Source of the DNA: Flavobacterium sp. YO12 | GTDB lineage: Bacteria; Bacteroidota; Bacteroidia; Flavobacteriales; Flavobacteriaceae | Assembly: GCF_004119495.1 (NCBI RefSeq) | Contig: NZ_NRQU01000028.1 | Span: forward strand, 1-59,765 | DNA: 59,765 bases | Direction: 5' to 3' | Part shown: positions 24,614-33,440 of the stretch, piece after piece | Position numbering within the stretch: position 1 is the stretch's first letter | How the letters are laid out: each line of letters starts with the position of its first letter | Position numbers and translations under genes: made by a program | The notes under the pieces: generated by a model | What the model was told of the DNA's origin: nothing | The model's input: only the letters and a program-made list of their open reading frames with translations | Database searches by the model: none

Positions 24614-25426
24614 ATGAACATGAGTCCAGAACAACTGAGTAATTACGCAGCAAAATTTATTGACATTCTAATCGATTATTCGCCAAAGCTAATCTCAGCC
24701 TTTTTAATCTTATTTGTAGGTTTATATGCAATACGATTAATCAATAGAGTTATTAGAAAAATAATGGTTAAGAGAAATCTTGATCCTACTTTAACTAAAT
24801 TCCTTGCCGACATTTTGTTGTGGGCACTTAGAATTTTATTATTCGTTACTTTTATTTCAAAACTAGGAATTGAAACTTCTTCGTTTGTAGCTATTTTAGG
24901 AGCAATGGGACTTGCTGTTGGTTTATCACTGCAAGGATCTCTTTCTAATTTTGCAGGCGGTATGCTGATTATTGTTTTCAAACCTTTTAAAGTAGGCGAT
25001 ACTATCGAAGCTCAAGGGGTTATTGCAACTGTTTTAGAAATTCAAATTTTTGTTACCAAAATGCTTACAGGAAATAACCAAACGGTTTTTGTTCCAAATG
25101 GGGCGTTATCAAACGGAACAATTATTAACTACTCAATGCAGGGAGAAAGAAGAGCCGATTTGACATTTTCAATTTCATATGATTCTGATATTAAAAAGGC
25201 AAAAGATATTCTTTTAGATGTTTTAAACAAAAATCCAAATGTACTTAAAGCGCCGGCACCAGAAGTTTTTGTAAAAAATCTGTCTGCCAGCTCTGTTGAT
25301 TTTGCAGTACGCCCGTGGGCAAAAAATGCTAATTATGGTACTGTTTTTTCTGAAACATTAGAGAATTGCAAAACAGCTCTAGATGAAGCAGGAATTTCTA
25401 TTCAGCCATTTACAATTCAAAAATAA
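24614..25426 (+). CDS. MscS-family mechanosensitive ion channel
   Basis: An inner-membrane channel of 270 aa that releases solutes on hypo-osmotic shock. Three membrane helices occupy about residues 18-38, 58-80 and 88-112. The third is the Gly/Ala-rich pore helix (FVAILGAMGLAVGLSLQGSL) typical of MscS, followed by the FKPFKVGDTIEAQG start of the cytoplasmic beta domain and a C-terminal alpha/beta domain. It matches the small, minimal MscS class without an extra periplasmic domain. An ATG two codons downstream is an alternative start. It converges on tsaB with an 8-nt gap. Confidence 0.95.
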   Translation: MNMSPEQLSNYAAKFIDILIDYSPKLISAFLILFVGLYAIRLINRVIRKIMVKRNLDPTLTKFLADILLWALRILLFVTFISKLGIETSSFVAILGAMGLAVGLSLQGSLSNFAGGMLIIVFKPFKVGDTIEAQGVIATVLEIQIFVTKMLTGNNQTVFVPNGALSNGTIINYSMQGERRADLTFSISYDSDIKKAKDILLDVLNKNPNVLKAPAPEVFVKNLSASSVDFAVRPWAKNANYGTVFSETLENCKTALDEAGISIQPFTIQK

Positions 25427-25434
25427 AATAAGTG

Positions 25435-26106
25435 TTATTTTTTTGATGGCAGTGTCATCATAAAATCTTTTAGATAATACGGTTCAAAATAAGCGACATC
25501 TACAGTGTCGCTTTTTTGATACTTATCATAACTGATTTTACTCATTTCTCTAGCCGAAGGATATTTAACTTCTTCTAAAAAGATAAAATTTTCTTTTGTT
25601 AAAACAGCTTTACATTTATCAGCACAATCTCCAACAAAATAAATAGTATCTGTATAGTCAACAAAAGAATCTTCGTTTATAATCTCTGCTTGAATTGGTC
25701 TTTCTATTTCAATTTTTGCATTAAAAACAGCGCTGTAAACTTCCATTCTTCTAGCATCAAGCATTGGAATAATTTTTCCTTCAGAAACAGAAACCTGCGA
25801 AGCTAAGGTTTGCAAAGTATCAACTGCAATTAGCGGAATGTTTAACGCATAGCACAATCCTTTTGCAGCCGAAACTCCAATTCTCAAACCTGTATAAGAT
25901 CCTGGCCCTTGACTTACTGCGATTGCATTTAAATCTTGAACTGAAACTCCAGATTCAGCAATAACCTCTTCAATGAAAACGTGCAGTTTTTCAGCATGTG
26001 AGTAACCTTCTTCAGCGATCTCTTTACATAAAATAGTTTCCCCGTTTTTTGCAATGGATACTGAACAATTTTTGGTTGCTGTTTCGATATTTAAAATAAA
26101 AGACAA
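25435..26106 (-). CDS. tsaB: tRNA threonylcarbamoyladenosine biosynthesis protein TsaB
   Basis: A subunit of the TsaBDE complex that adds threonylcarbamoyl to A37 of tRNAs decoding ANN codons. At 223 aa it has the family length. The ASKHA-type N-terminal strand LNIETATKNCSVSI and the phosphate-loop block AVSQGPGSYTGLRIGVSAAKG are both clear, followed by the DARRMEVYSA block. It lacks the C-terminal metal site of TsaD, as expected. It lies 34 nt after the adaptor gene of the exporter operon on the same strand, so it may be partly transcribed from there. Confidence 0.95.
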   Translation of the reverse strand: MSFILNIETATKNCSVSIAKNGETILCKEIAEEGYSHAEKLHVFIEEVIAESGVSVQDLNAIAVSQGPGSYTGLRIGVSAAKGLCYALNIPLIAVDTLQTLASQVSVSEGKIIPMLDARRMEVYSAVFNAKIEIERPIQAEIINEDSFVDYTDTIYFVGDCADKCKAVLTKENFIFLEEVKYPSAREMSKISYDKYQKSDTVDVAYFEPYYLKDFMMTLPSKK

Positions 26107-26140
26107 AATATTAATTTTAAAAATTTGTATTATTTAGAAA

Positions 26141-27433
26141 CTACTTTTTAGCTGTTTCTTCTTTTTTAAGCTTCACTTTATCTCCAGAATTTAAATCTTT
26201 AGATACTGTTGTATAAGGACCTGTAATTACAACATCCCCTGCTTTTAAACCAGACATTACTTCGATATTCGTATCATCCTGAATTCCCGTTTTAATGATT
26301 CTGATTTTTGCTTTATCTCCTACTTTTACAAAAACACACTCAAACTTTTTATCGCTTTTTGGAGCTGCTTTTTTGTCTTCATTTGGATCTTCAACTTTAA
26401 AGTCTTTTACAGCAGTAGTATCTGATTTTACAACTACAGAACTAATTGGCACGGCTAAAACATTAGTTTTAGTTGTTGTAATAATATCAACTGTAGCGGT
26501 CATTCCAGGTCTAAAAGGAGAATACGTACTAGGTTTTCCTTCTAATAAATCTTGGTAAGATTCTTTTAAAATACGAACCTTAACTTTAAAATTTGTTACT
26601 TGGTCTGACGTCAAAGTTGTACTTGCTGAGTTTGAAATACTGGTTACAATACCTTTAAATTTCTTTTTTAAGTAAGCATCTACTTCAACATTAGCTTCGT
26701 CGCCAATTTTTACTTTTACAATATCATTTTCGTTTACATCAACTTCAACTTCCATATTGTTTAGGTTTGCCACTCTCAAAAGCTCTGTACCAGCCATTTG
26801 TTGCGTCCCTAAAACACGTTCTCCTAACTCAACATTTAAAACTGAAATCGTTCCGTCTGCAGGAGCATAAATTGTTGTACGGCCTAAGTTATCACGTGCT
26901 TCTGTTACCGATGCTGATGCACTTTGAACATTGTAATAAGCATTTTGCTTTGTCGCTTTTGCAACTTCGTAGGTTGAAATAGCCTTATCCCAATCTGATT
27001 TTGAAATTACACCTTTATCGTACAACGTTTTATTACGTTCGTAACTTGCTTTGGCTTCTTTAAAACTCGCTTCAGATTGCGTTAAACCTGCTTTTGTTCC
27101 AGATAAATTGGCAACCGAACGCTCTAAACCAGAAGTATACAAATCAGGATTTATCTTAACTAGTAAATCTCCCTTTTTTACAACTTGACCTTCTTTTACA
27201 TTTAAAGCAATAATTTCACCTGAAACCATTGATGATAATTTTACTTCTATTTCAGGCTGAATTTTACCAGTTGCTGAAACTGTTTCAACAATTGTTGATG
27301 ATGCTACTTTAGAAATTTCAACTTCTTTTCCTTCATCTTTACTTCCTATTACTCCTGCTTTGGAAAGACCAACTAATGCGAAAATAAGTACAACAGCTCC
27401 GCCGAGTAAGAAGTAAATTGTTTTTTTTGACAT
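26141..27433 (-). CDS. Periplasmic adaptor subunit (HlyD/MacA type), 430 aa
   Basis: A membrane-fusion protein that joins an inner-membrane transporter to a TolC channel. It has an N-terminal anchor (residues 5-25), a biotinyl-lipoyl half-motif VSGEIIALNVKEGQVVKKGDLL, a long alpha-hairpin rich in Ala/Lys/Glu (about 100-190), the second lipoyl half (YAPADGTISVLNVELGERV), a beta-barrel domain and a membrane-proximal domain. An acidic/Lys-rich insert lies near residues 340-365. It is downstream of the tolC-like gene by 6 nt. A second adaptor gene lies upstream at 28903, so this cluster has two. Confidence 0.93.
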   Translation of the reverse strand: MSKKTIYFLLGGAVVLIFALVGLSKAGVIGSKDEGKEVEISKVASSTIVETVSATGKIQPEIEVKLSSMVSGEIIALNVKEGQVVKKGDLLVKINPDLYTSGLERSVANLSGTKAGLTQSEASFKEAKASYERNKTLYDKGVISKSDWDKAISTYEVAKATKQNAYYNVQSASASVTEARDNLGRTTIYAPADGTISVLNVELGERVLGTQQMAGTELLRVANLNNMEVEVDVNENDIVKVKIGDEANVEVDAYLKKKFKGIVTSISNSASTTLTSDQVTNFKVKVRILKESYQDLLEGKPSTYSPFRPGMTATVDIITTTKTNVLAVPISSVVVKSDTTAVKDFKVEDPNEDKKAAPKSDKKFECVFVKVGDKAKIRIIKTGIQDDTNIEVMSGLKAGDVVITGPYTTVSKDLNSGDKVKLKKEETAKK

Positions 27434-27439
27434 AATAAA

Positions 27440-28822
27440 TTATTTTGAAATAATTGGAACAATTGGAATTCCGAAATAGAATTCGATTATTTTAATCTTA
27501 AACATATAATCGTATTTCGATCTAATAACATTTGACTGTGCATTTGTCAACAAAGTTTGTGCTTGTGTAAAATCGAATGAATTCATTAAACCAACATCAT
27601 ACTTTTCTTTAGCATAATTATATGCCTGCTGTCTCGCTTCTAACGTTACTACTGTTGACTCATAAGTATTTAAAGCGCCTTTTGCATCTGTAAAAGCAGT
27701 ATAAACGTTACGTTGCAAATCTAAACTTTTTTGCTCTAAATCTATTTTAGATTTCTCTAAAGTTACTTTGTTTCTTTCAACATTATTTCTAGTAGCAAAA
27801 CCATTAAATATAGGAACATTCAATTGAAAACCAAAGTTATGTCCTTTATTCTTACTAAACTGATCAAAAATAGGATCAGGTCCTACTGTATAAGGTTTAT
27901 CATTTGCATCTAGTTTAATCTGATCGCTGTAACTTGCTCTCGTATTAAACCCATAAAAACCTGTAAGTGTCGGCTGATAAGCTCCTTTTGCGATTGCTAC
28001 ATTTTTCTCAGCAATTTCAAGATTAGTTTGAGCCAATTTTAACTCTGTTCTAGTCTCTTTTGCTTTATTGTAAATATCAATAGGATTTTGCGCCATGATG
28101 TTATTTTCATCTTTTGCATTAGTGTCATCAACAACATCAAAATCTGTAAATTCTTTAAGCTGTAAAAGCTGTGCTAAACTTAGTTTCGAAATCAATAAAT
28201 TATTCTCTGAAACGGTAATATTTTGCTGATCAGTAGCAACTGTAGCTTTTAAATCATATAAATCGCCACGAGGAATTGTACCTGCATTTACCATTTCTTC
28301 AGAACGTTTTAAACGCTTTTCATCAATAATAAGCTGCTCTTTTTTAATTTTCAAATCTTCTTTATTCGATAAAATTTGAAGAAAAGCATTTGCCACATTC
28401 AGCGAAATATCTTCCTGCATTTTTAACAATTGATACTTTGAAGCTACAATCGCTAATTTAGCTTTTCGATATGCGTTTTGATTTTGCAGACCTTTGTAAA
28501 TATCAACACCAGCATTAAGTCCTACAGAAGAATATTGCGTGGTTTGATTACGCAAAAGTCCTGTTGTAACATCCTGATTCAAACCAATATTCCAAGAATG
28601 CGAAGCATTTCCGCTTACTGATGGTAAGTAGTTGCCAAATGCTCCTTTTTTATCAATATCAGCTGTTTTAACATCTAGTTCTGTCTGCTTTATAGTTATA
28701 TTATTATCTAATGCATATCGTACACATTCCTCTAGTGTCCATTGTTTTGTTTGAGCATGCCCTGATAATCCTAAACCGAACAACATGGCGAAAACAAGAC
28801 TATTATATTTATTTATTTTCAT
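27440..28822 (-). CDS. TolC-family outer-membrane efflux protein
   Basis: An outer-membrane channel of 460 aa with a signal peptide ending near SGHAQ (residue 23). Two OEP repeats are visible: the first opens QWTLEECVRYALDNNITIKQ, the second covers about 240-440 and contains the NVPIFNGFATRNNVERNKV strand-helix block. It should connect to the adaptors to expel substrate across the outer membrane. Spacing is 6 nt to the downstream adaptor and 80 nt to the upstream one. A possible internal -7 box is at 28857-28864, so this pair may also be expressed separately from the ABC genes. Confidence 0.94.
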   Translation of the reverse strand: MKINKYNSLVFAMLFGLGLSGHAQTKQWTLEECVRYALDNNITIKQTELDVKTADIDKKGAFGNYLPSVSGNASHSWNIGLNQDVTTGLLRNQTTQYSSVGLNAGVDIYKGLQNQNAYRKAKLAIVASKYQLLKMQEDISLNVANAFLQILSNKEDLKIKKEQLIIDEKRLKRSEEMVNAGTIPRGDLYDLKATVATDQQNITVSENNLLISKLSLAQLLQLKEFTDFDVVDDTNAKDENNIMAQNPIDIYNKAKETRTELKLAQTNLEIAEKNVAIAKGAYQPTLTGFYGFNTRASYSDQIKLDANDKPYTVGPDPIFDQFSKNKGHNFGFQLNVPIFNGFATRNNVERNKVTLEKSKIDLEQKSLDLQRNVYTAFTDAKGALNTYESTVVTLEARQQAYNYAKEKYDVGLMNSFDFTQAQTLLTNAQSNVIRSKYDYMFKIKIIEFYFGIPIVPIISK

Positions 28823-28856
28823 ATATTTTGAGTGAAAGTACAGCGGCCAAGCTGCA

Positions 28857-28864
28857 CAAATTTA
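28857..28864 (-). promoter_or_regulatory. Possible internal -7 box before tolC-like gene
   Basis: TAAATTTG on the minus strand followed by TGC, 34 nt before the ATG at 28822, within the only sizeable gap (80 nt) of the exporter cluster. A TTG lies 14 nt upstream of the box, shorter than consensus. The evidence is modest. Confidence 0.35.
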
Positions 28865-28902
28865 ACATTTTTTAAAACCAAAAAACTTCTTACAATTTCA
28901 AT

Positions 28903-30018
28903 CTATTTTTTCTCGCCTTCGTTGATTAAACCTTGGTTCCAGATTTTAATATTATCGGTGTTTTTAATACCGCTTTTAACCTGAACATAAATTCCATCGC
29001 TTACTCCTAAAACTAAATCTCTTCTTTCGAATTTCTTAGGAGCCGTTTCGACTTCAACATATGGTTTTTGTGTTTTTTTGTCAAACTGAACCAATGACTC
29101 TTTTATAGCCATTACTTTATCCGCTTTTTCAAGAATAATAGATGCATTTGCACTTAAACCAGCTCTGATAAAAGTACCGTCATTATTTTCTAATTTGGCT
29201 TTAATTTCAAACTGAATTGCTCCATTTTCTGTTACTCCTTTTGGCGCTATATCAGTAAGTACGGCTTCAAATTTTTTGTTTTCAATTGCTCCAACTGTAA
29301 TTTCGATAGGCATTTTCTCTTTAATTTTACCTACTTCAGATTCATCAATTTTTCCAATAAAAATCATTCTTCCAACATCGGCAACGCTGGCAATAGTAGT
29401 ACCCTCATTAAAGTTGTTACTTTCAATAACCTGATTTCCTACTTTTACAGGAACCGCCAAAACCATTCCGTTTACAGTTGAACGAATTAAGGTATTTGCG
29501 TAATTTCCTAATGATGTTGTTGTTCCTGTTTTAACAATATCTAAGCTTTGTTTTGCAGCTAAATAATTTTGCTTCGCTTGTTTGTAAGCCAATTGCGCTG
29601 CATCAAAATCGTTAGCAGAGATTACATCTTTATCAAAAAGTGTTTTTTGTCTTTGATAAATTTTCTCTTGATTATCTAAAGCAATTTTTGCTGTTTGCAC
29701 TTGATTTTGAGTACTGCTTACATTAGATACATTGGCAACGACTCTAATTTTTGCAATCATGTCGCCTGCTTTGATTTTTTCTCCTGCTTTGATATAAACT
29801 TCTTCAATAATACCTGAAATGTTTGGTTTGATTAAGACTTCTTCATCAGGTTGAATATTCCCAGTCGCAATTGTATTTTTTACAATTGTTTTAATTTCTG
29901 CTTTCTCAGTTTTAAATACTATAGGCGGCTCTTGATTCTTTGCGTACAAATAGTAAAGTGCGCCAAAAAAAACTACGGCAATTAAAATTAAAATGGTTAC
30001 AGTAAATCCTTTTTTCAT
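28903..30018 (-). CDS. Periplasmic adaptor subunit (HlyD/MacA type), 371 aa
   Basis: A second membrane-fusion protein of the cluster. It has an N-terminal anchor (residues 4-26), lipoyl half-motifs around ISGIIEEVYIKAGEKIKAGD and VNGMVLAVPVKVGNQV, a coiled-coil hairpin (about 95-150) and a C-terminal beta-barrel. It directly follows the permease at 30058 (39-nt gap), so it is the likely MacA-type partner of the two permeases. It is 59 aa shorter than the adaptor at 26141 and lacks that protein's acidic insert. Confidence 0.92.
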   Translation of the reverse strand: MKKGFTVTILILIAVVFFGALYYLYAKNQEPPIVFKTEKAEIKTIVKNTIATGNIQPDEEVLIKPNISGIIEEVYIKAGEKIKAGDMIAKIRVVANVSNVSSTQNQVQTAKIALDNQEKIYQRQKTLFDKDVISANDFDAAQLAYKQAKQNYLAAKQSLDIVKTGTTTSLGNYANTLIRSTVNGMVLAVPVKVGNQVIESNNFNEGTTIASVADVGRMIFIGKIDESEVGKIKEKMPIEITVGAIENKKFEAVLTDIAPKGVTENGAIQFEIKAKLENNDGTFIRAGLSANASIILEKADKVMAIKESLVQFDKKTQKPYVEVETAPKKFERRDLVLGVSDGIYVQVKSGIKNTDNIKIWNQGLINEGEKK

Positions 30019-30057
30019 TTTGTTTTTGGTTTAATCGATTATTTTTGATTGATAATT

Positions 30058-31323
30058 TTATTCTGTTCGTAAAGCATCTACCGGCTTAACATTAATGGCA
30101 GTTTGTGCAGGAATAAAACCTGCCAGCAAACCGGATCCTACTAGTATAAGTAAAGCAACGAATACAACTCCTAAATCTACACTTGGATTGGCAAACATAG
30201 TATTACTGCCCGGGGGCATCGAATCTAAAACCATATTTAAAATCGCAATAATTCCAGTTGCGACGGCTATTCCTAACATACCTGAAATAATAGTTAAAAA
30301 TATAGATTCAGCTAAAATTTGACCACGAATAGCAGCAGGTGTTGCGCCCAGTGCTCTTCTAATTCCAATTTCTTTGGTTCGTTCTTTAACTACAATAAGC
30401 ATAATATTTGAAATTCCGATAACACCCGAAATCAAAACCAGAGTTCCAACAAAATAGGCAATGATTTTCAAAATATTAAACAAACTTTGTACTTTATTAA
30501 ATTGCTCATACAAATCAAAATTCCCCACTGCTCTGTCATCAGTTGGATTTACAGAATGAAGCGCTTTAATTAATTCTAGAATTTTTGGTTTTAATGAAGT
30601 AATCGAAGTTTCATCTTTTGCAGTAATAGCCATCCAACCCACTTTGTCTCCAAAATTAAAAGCCTGCTGAAAAGTGGTAAAAGGAATAAAGATATTCTTT
30701 TGCTCTTGCTCTGCATTTCCTCCTTGCTGTTTAGAATTATAAACTCCAACAACCATAAAGTTTATGCCGTTAATTTTTACATAGGTTCCAATACATTCCT
30801 CTTCTTTACCATAAAGTTCGCTGATAACACCTTTACCAATTACTGCAACTTTTCTTCTTTCTTGAATATCTTGCTGATTTACAAATCTACCTTTTATGAT
30901 ATCCATCGGCTGCTGTTTTATCAGCTCTGGATAATCTCCGTATACTGTAAATGCAGATGTTTTTGTACCACGAACCACGTTATTTGTCCCATTAAAATCT
31001 CCTAACTGATTCCTTGGCGAAACATATAATAAGTCTGGTAATGCCGCTTTTAAGGCTGCAACATCACTATTTCTAAAATCGTAACGACGTATTTTAGGAA
31101 GTCCTTTATAGGCTTTTGAAGTCGTCTGACTCCACATAAACATGGTATTAGTAGCAATTCCGTCAAATCCTTTTTTAATTCCATTTTCCAAGCCATTACC
31201 TGCCGCAAGTAGAATTACAAGAATGAAAATTCCCCAAAAAACACCAAAAGCAGTCAGAATCGTTCTGAAAGGATTTGCCGTTAAGGCCTGTAAAATCTCG
31301 TCCCAATTATCTTTCTTAAACAT
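30058..31323 (-). CDS. MacB-type ABC transporter permease
   Basis: An inner-membrane permease of 421 aa. It has an N-terminal helix (about 20-42, followed by AAGNGLENG), a large periplasmic MacB_PCD domain, and three C-terminal helices in the FtsX fold with the conserved SNIMLIVVKERTKEIGIRRALGATP coupling loop. It carries no ATPase domain; that is the separate protein at 32562. It is 2 nt from the second permease. MacB-type transporters act as mechanical pumps for peptides, macrolides or lipoproteins in the periplasm; the substrate here is unknown. Confidence 0.93.
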   Translation of the reverse strand: MFKKDNWDEILQALTANPFRTILTAFGVFWGIFILVILLAAGNGLENGIKKGFDGIATNTMFMWSQTTSKAYKGLPKIRRYDFRNSDVAALKAALPDLLYVSPRNQLGDFNGTNNVVRGTKTSAFTVYGDYPELIKQQPMDIIKGRFVNQQDIQERRKVAVIGKGVISELYGKEEECIGTYVKINGINFMVVGVYNSKQQGGNAEQEQKNIFIPFTTFQQAFNFGDKVGWMAITAKDETSITSLKPKILELIKALHSVNPTDDRAVGNFDLYEQFNKVQSLFNILKIIAYFVGTLVLISGVIGISNIMLIVVKERTKEIGIRRALGATPAAIRGQILAESIFLTIISGMLGIAVATGIIAILNMVLDSMPPGSNTMFANPSVDLGVVFVALLILVGSGLLAGFIPAQTAINVKPVDALRTE

Positions 31324-31325
31324 AA

Positions 31326-32569
31326 TTATTCGTCTCTAAGTGCTACAATAGGTTTAATTTTGGCTGCTCTGTATGCTGGAAAAAATCCAGCAAGTGCTCC
31401 TGCAAATACAAGCAATGCAAGCGTTGTTAAGGCTACACTGAAATCTACCTCAGGATTCTGAAAATATTCACTCTGTACCATCGGTCCAACAAATTCCAAC
31501 AATAACAAACTGGCAAGCAATCCGACAAAACCAGCAATTGTGGTAATAAATATAGATTCATGAAGAATCATTGTAATAATAGAAAATGGAGATGCGCCTA
31601 AGGCTTTTCTAATTCCAATTTCTTTTGTTCTTTCTTTTACAATAATCAACATAATATTACTAACACCAACAACCCCGGCAATAATAGTACAGATACCAAC
31701 CCACCAAAAAAACAATCTGATGTATAAATTTAGATCATAAAACTGCTTTGCATCTTTAACCGAGTTGTAAACTCCTACTCCACCATCATCATCTGGAGCA
31801 ACTATATTTTTACTCTTCAATAAATCTTTTAAATCCTGAGTAAACTTTTCAGATTGCGCCAAAGCTTCATCATAATCATTTGTCTTTTTTAAAGTAAAAA
31901 CAAATTACTGATTTTATCTCCGGCACCAAAAGTTCTTTGTACAGTACTCAATGGCAGATACGCTCTCGTTTCTTCTCTTTCTCCTCCCGGATCACTAAAA
32001 ATTCCAACTACTTTAAAATTAATTTTATTAATTGAAATTTCTTTCCCAAGAGCTTCTTTGTCTTTAAACAAATCCGTTTTTAATTTCATTCCGATAACAG
32101 CGACTTTTTCATTATTCTGTAAATCTTTAGCATTTACATATCGCCCCTGAACTATCGTAAGATTTTCAACAGCGCCATAATCTGGATCAACTCCTCTGTA
32201 CTGATAATTCCCTGATTCCTTTCCGTATGCAAAAGGCGCTCCCCAATAATTCTGTGTTGAAGCTCTTAAATCTAGTTTATCTTCAAACTTTTGAACTGCT
32301 TGATTAAAATCACTGTTTCGATACTGAATTCTTCTGCCTGGGTTAAGTCCTTTGTACTCTTTTGTTGTTGTACCAGACCAAACCTCGATAAGACCAGCAG
32401 CATCACGTTCAAATTGTTTTTCAATACCATTTTGAAGACCTTTACCAGCTCCTAGTAAAATCACCAAAATAAAAATCCCAGAAGCAACGGAAACACCTGT
32501 TAAGAAGGTTCGCAGCCGATTTTTGGAAATTGCCTCAAATATTTCTTGCCAACGCTCAATATTAAACAT
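31326..32569 (-). pseudogene. MacB-type ABC transporter permease, apparently frameshifted by one base
   Basis: Two overlapping-quality halves: an N-terminal piece (32569 to 31889, with the first helix and MacB_PCD) and a C-terminal piece (to 31326, with three helices and the ERTKEIGIRKALGASP loop). The first frame stops right after GAGDKISNLFLL. Adding one base to the five-base run at 31896-31900 joins them as ...SNLFFTLKKTNDYDEALAQSEK..., giving a 414-aa protein that aligns along its length with the neighbouring permease. The break is therefore a single-base deletion in a homopolymer, either a sequencing error or a recent mutation. It overlaps the ATPase gene by 8 nt. Confidence 0.85.
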
Positions 32570-33263
32570 AAGATGAAGCTCTAACTTGTTCTACTAATTT
32601 ATCATCGATAATTAATCCGTCTTTCAGGACAACATTTCTTTTGCACATTGCGGCAATATCTGGTTCGTGCGTAACGATCAAAATAGTCTTTCCTTCATCG
32701 TTAATTCCTTGAATAAGCTCCATAACTTCGTATGAAGTCTTAGTATCCAATGCACCTGTTGGCTCATCAGCCAATAAAACTTTAGGATTTGATGCTAATG
32801 CTCTTGCAATCGCAACACGTTGTTTTTGTCCTCCTGAAAGTTCATTAGGTAAATGATGTGAATGCGAGCCCAAACCTACTTTTTCAAGATACTTTAACGC
32901 AATATCATAACGCTCTTTTCTTTTTATTCCTTGGTAGTATAAAGGCATTGCAACATTATCAAGAGCTGATTTGTAGTTTATCAAATTAAAGGATTGAAAT
33001 ACAAAACCTAAAAACTTATTACGATATTTTGAAGCCAAAGTCTCGTTTAACTTCTTAATTGGAGTTTTGTCTAAAATATAACTTCCCGAATCGGCCTCAT
33101 CTAAAATTCCCAAAATATTAAGAAGCGTAGATTTACCAGATCCAGACGAACCCATAATCGCAACTAATTCTCCTTCGGCTATATTAAAATTTATCCCTTT
33201 TAACACATGTAATTCCGAACTTCCCATTTTATAGGATTTGTGTAAATCTTTGATCTCGATCAT
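32562..33263 (-). CDS. ABC transporter ATP-binding protein (LolD/MacB type)
   Basis: A 233-aa ATPase that powers the two permeases. Walker A is GSSGSGKST (38-46), the signature motif is LSGGQ (142-146) and Walker B is VLLADE (162-167), followed by PTGALD and the switch His in VTHEPD. It is of the LolD/MacB-ATPase subclass. It is the first gene of the exporter operon and overlaps the next gene by 8 nt. Order: ATPase, permease, permease, adaptor, TolC, adaptor, tsaB. No good promoter box was seen in the 150-nt gap upstream. Confidence 0.95.
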   Translation of the reverse strand: MIEIKDLHKSYKMGSSELHVLKGINFNIAEGELVAIMGSSGSGKSTLLNILGILDEADSGSYILDKTPIKKLNETLASKYRNKFLGFVFQSFNLINYKSALDNVAMPLYYQGIKRKERYDIALKYLEKVGLGSHSHHLPNELSGGQKQRVAIARALASNPKVLLADEPTGALDTKTSYEVMELIQGINDEGKTILIVTHEPDIAAMCKRNVVLKDGLIIDDKLVEQVRASSYV

Positions 33264-33408
33264 GGTATTGTTAAATTTTTAAACAATAATAATATTTTTT
33301 ATAAGTAATTTATGATAACAAAACGTTAATAATTTCGTTTCCATATCTAAATAAGACGGCGATCTTAACCAATTGTTACACTTTTTTAAGATAATTTAAT
33401 TGTTTTCT

Positions 33409-33416
33409 TAATTTTG
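33409..33416 (+). promoter_or_regulatory. Predicted -7 box of the DUF4403 gene
   Basis: TAATTTTG matches TAnnTTTG and ends 24 nt before the ATG at 33441. No TTG occurs at the -33 distance. Confidence 0.4.
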
Positions 33417-33440
33417 TTGCACTTTAAAAATTTAATACAA

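Noticed and set aside
33268..33286. Short inverted repeat ahead of the ABC operon (TTGTT...AACAA)
   Set aside because: Only about 6 bp of perfect symmetry in very AT-rich DNA; chance is a sufficient explanation.
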